Source: Bacteroidota bacterium | Lineage (GTDB): Bacteria; Bacteroidota; Bacteroidia; Flavobacteriales_D; Sanyastnellaceae | DNA length: 64,000 bases | Assembly: GCA_027619225.1 (NCBI GenBank) | Contig: JAQCFW010000010.1 | Location: 21,101-85,100 of the forward strand | Reading direction: 5' to 3' | Shown: positions 7,845-15,315 of the stretch, piece after piece | How positions within the stretch are numbered: position 1 is the stretch's first letter | Layout: the number at the start of each line of letters is the position of its first letter | The notes under the pieces: generated by a model | The model's database searches: none | Told to the model about the DNA's origin: nothing | Seen by the model: the letters and a program-made list of their open reading frames with translations, nothing else | Position numbers and translations under genes: made by a program

Positions 7845-9433
7845 AAACCCACCTTATTTTCATTAACACTTGACACAACATGCATAAGTTCACAAACAGC
7901 TTTATCCACCGAATAATCGAGATCCAAAAGTAAGTCCCTAAGCTTAAAAAACCCTCCTACATCTCGAGATAAAATGTGGAAATTCATATACCTGTCTTGC
8001 GGACTACCCTTGCTGTATATTTTCAGTGCAGCACTTGACAAATCCGTTAAAAACGATTCATTTTTTCTTTTAATCGCCTTCCCTATTTTCTTCAAAAGAT
8101 TTCCAAGCGCCTTGTCCATTGTAACTCCACTTGCTAAAGCGGTGCCCTCTAAAGTAGGATCCGTTCCTACTGCTACTTCCACTGACAATCTCTTAAATTC
8201 TGACAATTTTTCTTCTAAATCCGAAATTCCTGAAGGCATCTTCCCTTCTACCCAAACCTTGACCCACTCCTCCTCACTCCACCAGCCTTTTTCTATTGAC
8301 CATCCCACTTGAGACGCTTTCGACAACAACTCTTCACTCAATACAAGTACGTGATCTCGAAGGTGTAAAACCGGCATCACAATTTCTCGCATTTGAAAAG
8401 CTCCTTCGAGCTGTTTCCAATACCCCAGTTCTCCCGGCCCCAGCACTACATGAGAATTACTCAACAAAATCTCTTGATACAGGGGCCTTAACAAAACACC
8501 AGGGCTCAAAAACTCAGCATTTTTTTGACACCAATCAGCCCAATCCTCACCCTTGCTATTTATCACAGTTTTTCCCGCTAAAAACCCATCCCCATTTTTT
8601 ACGATACCTACTCTTTCTCCATCGCCCTTTTGAAAGAATAAATTCACATCTCTAATATGTGTACCCACCTTAAAGCCTCTAAGCTTAAGCTCTTCCGTTG
8701 TCTTCAAAACCGAATTAGCTATACCCGAGCCCGTAAATTCATGAGCGAATAACGCTGCAGCCGAATTTTTCAACTTTGGGTGACTTGCATCTAAAACCAA
8801 CAGCTCTGTATCTCCATACCACAATTCTAGCCACCTCCTAAAAAGGTGAACGTACTTCTCCCCGTTCGCTTTGGCTTTTTGCAACTCCAACATCACAGCC
8901 TCAGACTCGATGAAATCCACTCCGTTCGCCCCCCAGCCCCTTACCACTTCCTCTAAGCCCTCCAGGGAGAATTTACCTACTGGCAACTTTGAGTTTTCTA
9001 AATGATTTGACCAAACAAACTTATCACTCTCCCCATTCACCCAACTCACCTCCTTAAAATCATGATCTTCCGACGCCAACCAAAATATCGGGACAACTCC
9101 CCTTCCCGACTCCTTTTCCAGTTTTCTTGCCAGTCGAATTGTCGTAATAATCTTGTAATGAAAAAACGCCGGACCACCACATAATTGAAGTTGGTGTCCC
9201 GTCGTTACTGTGCTAGATTCTAAATCCCTAAGCTTATCCAATCTCCCATTCATCGACATTCCCACTTCTCGATATTGCTCAGAAATTACATCACAAACAA
9301 CTGCACGCATTGTCGCCGCACCACGAATACGTTCTCCCAACGGAATCTTCACTTCCGTGCTACGATTTAAGTGATCCATCACAATGGGGCTAAAACCCGG
9401 ATACGCCGAAGCCTTTTCAGAAGTAAGTTTCAA
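7841..9433 (-). CDS. bshC: Bacillithiol biosynthesis cysteine-adding enzyme BshC
   Basis: A 530-residue enzyme, full family length, that joins cysteine to glucosaminyl-malate in the last step of bacillithiol synthesis. Recognisable blocks are TVTTGHQLQLCGGPAFFHYK (residues ~75-95; the family TGQQ-like signature), FWLASEDHDFKEVSWV and GPGELGYWKQLEGAF. A coiled-coil segment lies in the C-terminal third. The ATG at 9433 is the first in frame. The downstream HAD gene overlaps its stop by four bases. bshA and bshB are not in this window. Confidence 0.9.
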   Translation of the reverse strand: MKLTSEKASAYPGFSPIVMDHLNRSTEVKIPLGERIRGAATMRAVVCDVISEQYREVGMSMNGRLDKLRDLESSTVTTGHQLQLCGGPAFFHYKIITTIRLARKLEKESGRGVVPIFWLASEDHDFKEVSWVNGESDKFVWSNHLENSKLPVGKFSLEGLEEVVRGWGANGVDFIESEAVMLELQKAKANGEKYVHLFRRWLELWYGDTELLVLDASHPKLKNSAAALFAHEFTGSGIANSVLKTTEELKLRGFKVGTHIRDVNLFFQKGDGERVGIVKNGDGFLAGKTVINSKGEDWADWCQKNAEFLSPGVLLRPLYQEILLSNSHVVLGPGELGYWKQLEGAFQMREIVMPVLHLRDHVLVLSEELLSKASQVGWSIEKGWWSEEEWVKVWVEGKMPSGISDLEEKLSEFKRLSVEVAVGTDPTLEGTALASGVTMDKALGNLLKKIGKAIKRKNESFLTDLSSAALKIYSKGSPQDRYMNFHILSRDVGGFFKLRDLLLDLDYSVDKAVCELMHVVSSVNENKVGL

Positions 9434-9460
9434 AATATAAGATAGATTTTTTTTGCGAAA

Positions 9461-10534
9461 TTACTGCAAAAGTGTGACTGAGCCACTCAACTCCTCCACA
9501 GAGCCATCCTCTGTGACTATAGACAGAGTCCAAACATACACACCCAATTTCGCCACGCCCCCAGCTAAGGTATACCCTTCCCAATTCGGAATCTCATCAT
9601 CACTCTCCCAAACCATCGCGCCGCTTCTATCGAAAACTCTCATTAAAGCACCTCTATTGGCTTGTAAAGACGGTGCAAAAACATCGTTCAACCCATCGTT
9701 ATTTGGTGTAAACGCTGTAGGAACAAATGTGCTTCTCTCAAGGTTAAATAAGTTAGACATATCGCCCCTTGAGTCTGAAACATTGTCATCTAGCTCAGAT
9801 GTTAAATCTCTAATCGCAAAATCATCAACAAAATAATACGCAATCGTTCTACCCGGTCCCTCAAAAGATTCTATATCCTTACCCGCATCATCTCCAAATA
9901 GTCCAAACGTAAAAAATTCATAATTGTCAATTGCCGTGAAAGCAAACTTCACAAGTTCCCAACCATGATAGTACTGGATTTGAGTCATGCTGATTTGTGG
10001 ATGCAACGAAATCGGCTCTCTATGTTGTTGTTCTATTCCGTCAGTTGAGAAAACCACACCTAAATCGCTCACTCCCAATCCTGCAGTACTGTGCTTGTAA
10101 ACATCACCATTCGCTAATGCAAAAGAAAACTCATAGCGCTTACCTATTTTCAATGGCTCAGAAAACTCACCCATTAAGTACTCGCGAGCATTTTGCCCAG
10201 ACCTTCTACTTACCTCTAAACCTGCAATCGCATAACCATTGTAAGCCTCGACATACGCTAAAGGTGTTTCTGGAAGATCTCCTCCATTGTATCCAAAAGA
10301 GTGATAATAATCAGGATTTGCTGTGGTGCTACCCGCATTTGTCCAGTTGTGGATTAAATCCCATTGCCCGGTTTGATTGGGTACAGTCTCACTAAACTCA
10401 AATCCTCCATTAATCACAAAGACTTGAGCGTTAATTGAAACAGCTGAAATGACTGAAAACACTACACCTAAAATGAATTTAGTCGAACTAAGTAAGGGTT
10501 TGGTGGGGGATATTTGTGTTTTTAACATAATCAT
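9461..10534 (-). CDS. Secreted protein with T9SS type B (gliding-motility-associated) sorting domain
   Basis: 357 residues. The signal peptide ends near SINAQ. Residues ~38-245 form a beta-rich domain (NGGFEFSET, YVEAYNGYAIAGLEV, WELVKFAFTA, YYFVDDFAI) resembling carbohydrate-binding-like jelly rolls seen in T9SS cargo. The C-terminal ~90 residues are the gliding-motility-associated/CHU_C type: VPTAFTPNNDGLNDVF, then VFDRSGAMVW and LGVYVWTLSI. The protein is therefore probably exported by T9SS to the cell surface or medium. ATGs at 10534 and 10528 are both possible starts. It lies 43 bases after the sigma-factor cassette and may be part of the same transcript. The ligand is unknown. Confidence 0.85.
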   Translation of the reverse strand: MIMLKTQISPTKPLLSSTKFILGVVFSVISAVSINAQVFVINGGFEFSETVPNQTGQWDLIHNWTNAGSTTANPDYYHSFGYNGGDLPETPLAYVEAYNGYAIAGLEVSRRSGQNAREYLMGEFSEPLKIGKRYEFSFALANGDVYKHSTAGLGVSDLGVVFSTDGIEQQHREPISLHPQISMTQIQYYHGWELVKFAFTAIDNYEFFTFGLFGDDAGKDIESFEGPGRTIAYYFVDDFAIRDLTSELDDNVSDSRGDMSNLFNLERSTFVPTAFTPNNDGLNDVFAPSLQANRGALMRVFDRSGAMVWESDDEIPNWEGYTLAGGVAKLGVYVWTLSIVTEDGSVEELSGSVTLLQ

Positions 10535-10577
10535 AACACTGCAATCTAACGATTACAATATTAAAAAACAAAAAAAG

Positions 10578-11420
10578 TTACCATAAATATCCAACACCAA
10601 CACAGGCACTCGCAGAATTTTTTGATAGTAAAACCTCACCCCTTATAAAGAAAGGGGTACTCCAGGGCGACCAACTGGTGTAAGCTCTAAACTTAATCGC
10701 ATTGGTTTCACCAGGTTTCATCATATAAGTTGACTCGACAAGCACATCTTCCCAATCTGCAGGGTCAGCAGGTGGCTCTAACAAGTGAGCTCTTTTCGGT
10801 TTAAATGGCGACCATTCTATTTGGCCTCCCCAAACCCAACCCCTTGCACTTCGCATCACTCCCCGCCACTCTAAACCAGCAACAATACTCAAGTTTACAG
10901 TATTCCTTAAAGGCACTTGTAATGTGTCAGATTCATTTAAAAGAGGATCCTCGAAAGATACAATCTGTAGAAGATTATCACTATTATCCCAATTAAACCC
11001 GATTACATCATCATCTAACTTGTTGTAATGCAGAAGATTTACCAAGGACACATTGGCCCCTGTTTTGTAAAACAATTGAAAAGACTCTTTTACTGGGTGG
11101 GTTACTTCTACTGAAATTTCCGGGAAAGTTGTTTTTTCTAAAACTCTGAAGAATCCATCTCCTATTGCTGGCTCGCCACCTATCTCCTCTCCCATTCTAA
11201 TCACAGAATAAAATTGAGCATCATTGAGCCATTTGCGAAACTGAGTCCGCTCTGGCTGGGGTGACAACGTATCTACTTTAACAGAGGATTTTATTGAAAG
11301 AATTCTGCCGTTTATCAAAACCGTATCTTTAAAACATACGGGGGAGACTTCAGCTTTTAGAGCAGCAGCAGTTGAAACACCTATGACAAAAAGGAATAAG
11401 TTCCTCGTCAATCTTATCAT
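10578..11420 (-). CDS. Exported protein of unknown function, sigma-factor cassette
   Basis: 280 residues, not recognised. A signal peptide (about 1-23, LFLFVIGVSTAAALKAE) is followed by a mature part with alternating hydrophobic residues and aromatic-rich strands near the end (YTSWSPWSTPFF, ACVGVGYLW). This is compatible with a small outer-membrane beta-barrel or beta-sandwich ending in an aromatic residue. Its start overlaps the stop of the Val/Glu-rich membrane protein gene by four bases (ATGA), so the two are probably translated together. By position it is the last member of the sigma, membrane and exported protein set and may be the target or sensor of that set. This is inference only. 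Confidence 0.6.
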   Translation of the reverse strand: MIRLTRNLFLFVIGVSTAAALKAEVSPVCFKDTVLINGRILSIKSSVKVDTLSPQPERTQFRKWLNDAQFYSVIRMGEEIGGEPAIGDGFFRVLEKTTFPEISVEVTHPVKESFQLFYKTGANVSLVNLLHYNKLDDDVIGFNWDNSDNLLQIVSFEDPLLNESDTLQVPLRNTVNLSIVAGLEWRGVMRSARGWVWGGQIEWSPFKPKRAHLLEPPADPADWEDVLVESTYMMKPGETNAIKFRAYTSWSPWSTPFFIRGEVLLSKNSASACVGVGYLW

Positions 11421-12043
11421 TCGTCAACCTCCAATTTAGCTGGTAAAACCCACTCTAAAACTTCTTTCTCTTCTTTTATTTTAATCACCTCTTCAGTTGG
11501 AGCTGCTTCTTCAATGATTTCATCATCAACAATGGGATCAACAATGGGAATAACCACGTCAACCACAACCTCTGGGTGAACATCTTCTACGACTGGTGCA
11601 ACAACCGTGTTCTCATTTTCTTCCTCAGCTAAGATGGGCTCTTCAACGCTGATTTCTACCTTAGCTTCAACTACCTCTGGTGACACTTCATATACAGCTT
11701 CAGTCACCACAATTTCTTCGACAACCTCAACTTCTTCGACAACAAGCTCCTCAACAACTTCAACTTCATCAACCCATGCATGCTCTTCATATACAGGCTG
11801 GAAGTACCAATCATACCCCACCATCACAACAGCAGCTCCAAGGACGGTAATCACAACAGCAGCTCCAATAACGGCTTTAGTTGTAAACCCGCCTGAAGCA
11901 CTACCACTTGCGGTGGATCCATTTATTGCATCTAGTTGATTAAACACTCCTTCTTGAACAGATCCTGGAGCATCAACTTCATGACCTTTATATAGGCCTT
12001 GAATATGAGAGCTAAATATGTCTTTAATTGGTTTCATTATCAT
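11417..12043 (-). CDS. Single-pass membrane protein with Val/Glu-rich periplasmic tail; putative anti-sigma partner
   Basis: 208 residues. Residues 1-55 are a soluble, cytoplasmic-looking segment (IKDIFSSHIQGLYKGHEVDAPGSVQEGVFNQLD). Residues 56-76 form one transmembrane helix (AVIGAAVVITVLGAAVVMVGY). Residues 84-208 are an extraordinary low-complexity tail of Val, Glu, Ile and Pro. No zinc-binding ZAS motif is present. It starts directly after the ECF sigma stop codon with no gap, the usual place for an anti-sigma factor, and overlaps the next gene by four bases. A role as a membrane-bound regulator of the sigma factor is inferred from position and topology, not from homology. Confidence 0.6.
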   Translation of the reverse strand: MIMKPIKDIFSSHIQGLYKGHEVDAPGSVQEGVFNQLDAINGSTASGSASGGFTTKAVIGAAVVITVLGAAVVMVGYDWYFQPVYEEHAWVDEVEVVEELVVEEVEVVEEIVVTEAVYEVSPEVVEAKVEISVEEPILAEEENENTVVAPVVEDVHPEVVVDVVIPIVDPIVDDEIIEEAAPTEEVIKIKEEKEVLEWVLPAKLEVDE

Positions 12044-12631
12044 TCATTCATCAATGTTACTGTGGTCATCTACACGAGGTGTTGCGATTTGCTCCATATG
12101 TAATAGAACACCTTGCAAAAACTTCTTTGCTCTGCTGAGTTGGCTTTTAGAAGTGTTTACTTCTATATCAAGCATCTCAGCTATTTCCTTGTGTTTATAT
12201 CCGTCAATCACATATAATTTAAATACAACTCCATACCCTTCAGGCATACGAGAAATTGCATTCTCGAGTTCTTCACGGGTGAAATCACATTGTTTAGACG
12301 CATCAATGTCTTGAGGGGTTGCAAGCACTTCTGAAATATCTGCTTGGTTGGCGTGCTTTTTATTCTTACGATACAGGGTAATGGCAGTGTTTACTACTAT
12401 TCTACGCATCCAACCCTCAAAAGAATTATTTTCAGAAAAAGTGTCTAGTTTAGAGAAAATCTTCACCCAGGCGTTTTGGACTACATCCTCAGCATCAATT
12501 CTCGTATTGGTATATCTCAGAGAAACCGCAAACATGAGCCCGGAAAATCTACCGTACAGATCGAATTGCGCACGCCTGTCACCAGCTTTGCACTTTTCAA
12601 TCAGTTCTAGTATATCAGGCTCGACACTCAT
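12044..12631 (-). CDS. ECF-type RNA polymerase sigma factor
   Basis: 195 residues, with only sigma regions 2 and 4. Region 2 includes RFSGLMFAVSLRYTNTRIDAEDVVQNAWVKIF and SFEGWMRRIVVNTAI. Region 4 includes MPEGYGVVFKLYVIDGYKHKEIAEMLDI followed by NTSKSQLSRAKKFL, the DNA-recognition helix. This places it in the Bacteroidota-type ECF group. The gene abuts ACMSD upstream and the membrane protein downstream with zero spacing. It therefore sits inside an operon whose promoter is probably at 15250-15315, shared with the divergent TonB receptor. Control by the next gene product is inferred. Confidence 0.9.
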   Translation of the reverse strand: MSVEPDILELIEKCKAGDRRAQFDLYGRFSGLMFAVSLRYTNTRIDAEDVVQNAWVKIFSKLDTFSENNSFEGWMRRIVVNTAITLYRKNKKHANQADISEVLATPQDIDASKQCDFTREELENAISRMPEGYGVVFKLYVIDGYKHKEIAEMLDIEVNTSKSQLSRAKKFLQGVLLHMEQIATPRVDDHSNIDE

Positions 12632-13642
12632 CTAAATAAATTGATTTAAGTCCAAATCTAACCAACTCATTGCGGAACCGTGAAAGATATCTTCTAATTC
12701 TGCTTTTTCAAGCCCCATATCTTCCATATACTGACCGAATTTAAGGTCTCCCAATGGGAAGGGGTAATCTGTCCCCATGCAAATTCTTTTCGAACCTTGC
12801 ATGTCTAGAACATATTTTAAAAGGCGTTCGTCATGGGTGATGCTATCCACCCAAAACTTGCCGACATACTCGCGAGGGTTGATCTTGTTTTCTACTGCGA
12901 CAAGGTCGGGACGGCAATTAAAACCGTGTTCGATACGCCCAAGTGTAGCGAGGAAAGCGCCACTTGCGTGGGAGAAAAGAACTCTAAGATGAGGCAGTCT
13001 TTCGAATACTCCCCCGAATATCATAGAGCAAGCAGCTCGGGACATCTCTGCGGGCATACCTACTAACCATGGAAGCCAATATTTCTCCATCTCCGATCTC
13101 CCCATCATGTCCCACGGGTGGATTAGAATCGCCATGCCCAATCTCTCACAAGCTTCGAAGAATGGGAAGAAGCGTGGGTCATCAAGATTGAGAGAATTGA
13201 TATTGGAGCCGATTTGGACTCCCACATGACCTATAGACTGAGCTCTCTCAAGCTCAACAATAGCGAGGTCGACATCTTGCATAGGCACAGTACATAGCCC
13301 AATGTATTTCTTAGGAAAACGTGCAACCAAGTCTGCGATATGATCGTTTAGGAAACGACTTAATTCAAGGGTATCGTTAGGTTTAGCGGTGTAAGAAAAC
13401 ATGACAGGGATGGTGCAAACCACCTGAACGCTAACTCCAGAATCGTCATACTCATCCATCCTGATTTTCTCATCCCAACAGTTGTCTTCTATTTCTCTAA
13501 AGAACTTATCGCCATGCATCATTCTTGCAAACCCCGCTCGGTTGCTATCTTCTAAATGTATGAATTTTCCGTATCCGAATTTCTCACTCCATTTAGGCAT
13601 ATGCCTGGGGATTATGTGAGTATGAACATCTATCTTGAACAT
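12632..13642 (-). CDS. 2-amino-3-carboxymuconate-6-semialdehyde decarboxylase (ACMSD)
   Basis: A 336-residue metal-dependent decarboxylase of the amidohydrolase superfamily. It acts on the unstable kynurenine or 2-nitrobenzoate pathway intermediate ACMS. The N-terminus DVHTHIIP gives metal ligands His7 and His9; His175 (LIHPWDMMG), His225 (FSHASGA) and Asp292 (GTDYPFPLG) complete the site. All are shifted by one residue from human ACMSD (6, 8, 174, 224, 291), so the match is strong. It lies 5 bases after the solute-binding protein gene and abuts the sigma factor gene. No other kynurenine-pathway gene is in the window, so its metabolic partners lie elsewhere. Confidence 0.9.
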   Translation of the reverse strand: MFKIDVHTHIIPRHMPKWSEKFGYGKFIHLEDSNRAGFARMMHGDKFFREIEDNCWDEKIRMDEYDDSGVSVQVVCTIPVMFSYTAKPNDTLELSRFLNDHIADLVARFPKKYIGLCTVPMQDVDLAIVELERAQSIGHVGVQIGSNINSLNLDDPRFFPFFEACERLGMAILIHPWDMMGRSEMEKYWLPWLVGMPAEMSRAACSMIFGGVFERLPHLRVLFSHASGAFLATLGRIEHGFNCRPDLVAVENKINPREYVGKFWVDSITHDERLLKYVLDMQGSKRICMGTDYPFPLGDLKFGQYMEDMGLEKAELEDIFHGSAMSWLDLDLNQFI

Positions 13643-13647
13643 GTGTT

Positions 13648-15249
13648 TTAGTGTTTTTCCGTTTTACTTACGTACCTCAACTCTAACCTGTTTACCGGAC
13701 TCACTACCCAGCCTTTTACTGATTTCCTGACAAAATGCGTTACCTGATCGTGATAAAGTGGGAGCACTGGCATTTCTGCGTATAGTATACTGTCCATTTT
13801 CTCATACAAAATAACTCTGCTTGACTCATCAGAATCTAACATAGCCCGATCGTATAGTTCTTCAAAATGAGGAGATTTAAAATGAGTGTAGTTAGGGCCG
13901 CCGGGAGAGAAATTGCGTTCTAAGAAAAGCCCTAAAAAATTCTCGGCATCAGCATGATCTGCAAGCCAAGACTTCTTAAACATCACAGATTTAGATGTTG
14001 CCACTTTCTCTCTGTGAACTGTAGCTGGGCTGACGTCGACTTCCACTTTGATACCTATTTTTTGCCAACCGTGTTGGATTGCTGCACATATATCAACGTA
14101 GTCAGAAGTTGTAGCAAGTTCTATTACAGGAAGCCCCACTCCACCAGGATACCCTGCTAATACGAGAAGTTCAGACGCAAGTTCTAAGTTATATTCTGGG
14201 GATGAATGTAAGCGGTTTCCCAGCATGGAGGGCGGAATAAATCTATCCGAAGGAAGAACAGAGCCACGTCTAAGGTTTTTTGCAATTCCGGCTCGATCAA
14301 TACTCAAACTCAGGGCTTTCCTAACTCTTGGATCAGAGATTGAATCAATAAGAATACCTACATAATCAGTTTTTAAAAATGCCACTCTTTTAAGCTCTAA
14401 ATTTTCTTGGTGCTTCTGTGCGAGCGTGCCTTCTTGGGTCATTAAATCCTCCATATATGCGGGATGTAAACCGCTCATGAAATCGTAGCGCCCTTGGATA
14501 AGTCCCAAGTACTCTGACCCCATATCTGGAACAAAATCTATATGTACGGCATCCAAATATGGCAGAGAATGGCCCGCTTCATCTTTCTCCCAATAATCAG
14601 TGTTTTTATGAAGAACTAAAGCAACATCCTCCACTGACCAAGCGACTTTAAACGGCCCGGTACCAGCGGGGTTGAATCTAAATTTTACGCCCCTAGCCTC
14701 CACAGCTTCAGGAGCAACAATGGAAGCGTACGGTGTGGTTAGAAGACCTAAGAACGGTGGGAAATCGTTTTTTAAGGCGATTTTTACAGTACGATCATCG
14801 AGTGCAATGATACCATCTTCCATTACCGCATCTAAAATCCAACCCCCTGGCGAAGCAACAAGTGTGTCTCTCAACCTCTCTAAACTATAGACCACATCAG
14901 AGGCGACAAGTTCTCTGCCATTTTCCAGTCCGGGTACATCTGAAGCAGCTGAGAACATGACGCCTTTCCTGAGATGAAACACAACGCCACCCTCAACCCA
15001 ATCCCAACTCTCTGCAATTGCGGGAATCACCTCCAAATCGGGGGACAGTTCGACCAATCCATCGTAGATCGCATCGACAGCCCACATCATCTCTAAACTT
15101 CTAGCATGAGCAGGATCAAGAGTGGCAATCCCGGCGCTTTCATTATACCTGAACACCCTGTGATCATCCGAAATTCCATTACCGACACATCCCGACAACA
15201 AAGTTACCGTGGCGATTCGTAAGATGATTTGGGAGAACAAAAGTTTCAT
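13648..15249 (-). CDS. Family 5 (DppA/OppA-like) solute-binding lipoprotein
   Basis: 533 residues. A short signal peptide ends in the lipobox LLSGC (Cys21). The mature protein shows the SBP_bac_5 pattern: LDPAHARSLEMMWAVDAIYDGLVEL, IPAIAESWDW, VVFHLRKGVMFS, NPAGTGPFKVA, VRKALSLSIDRAGIAKNLRRG and LPLYHDQVTHF. Such proteins bind peptides, opines, nickel complexes or sugars. No permease or ATPase genes of a Dpp system are next to it, so the transporter is either unlinked or absent. It is the first gene of the sigma-factor cassette and is divergent from the TonB receptor gene across a 66-base control region. Confidence 0.88.
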   Translation of the reverse strand: MKLLFSQIILRIATVTLLSGCVGNGISDDHRVFRYNESAGIATLDPAHARSLEMMWAVDAIYDGLVELSPDLEVIPAIAESWDWVEGGVVFHLRKGVMFSAASDVPGLENGRELVASDVVYSLERLRDTLVASPGGWILDAVMEDGIIALDDRTVKIALKNDFPPFLGLLTTPYASIVAPEAVEARGVKFRFNPAGTGPFKVAWSVEDVALVLHKNTDYWEKDEAGHSLPYLDAVHIDFVPDMGSEYLGLIQGRYDFMSGLHPAYMEDLMTQEGTLAQKHQENLELKRVAFLKTDYVGILIDSISDPRVRKALSLSIDRAGIAKNLRRGSVLPSDRFIPPSMLGNRLHSSPEYNLELASELLVLAGYPGGVGLPVIELATTSDYVDICAAIQHGWQKIGIKVEVDVSPATVHREKVATSKSVMFKKSWLADHADAENFLGLFLERNFSPGGPNYTHFKSPHFEELYDRAMLDSDESSRVILYEKMDSILYAEMPVLPLYHDQVTHFVRKSVKGWVVSPVNRLELRYVSKTEKH

Positions 15250-15315
15250 AAATGAGCTTATAGTATCGTCCTCGCAAGTTAGTTAAGTGTAGCTTTGCAT
15301 TGAAATGAACAAGCA
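15250..15315. promoter_or_regulatory. Divergent control region between the solute-binding protein and TonB receptor genes
   Basis: These 66 bases must hold both outward promoters. On the plus strand, TAGCTTTG at 15290-15297 is a perfect TAnnTTTG -7 element, 18 bases before the receptor ATG. I see no matching -33 TTTG and no clear minus-strand element. Shared regulation of an outer-membrane receptor and a periplasmic binding protein would make functional sense but is inferred. Confidence 0.5.

Noticed and set aside
8296..8655. 119-codon plus-strand open frame within bshC
   Set aside because: Antisense shadow of a full-length BshC with conserved motifs throughout.
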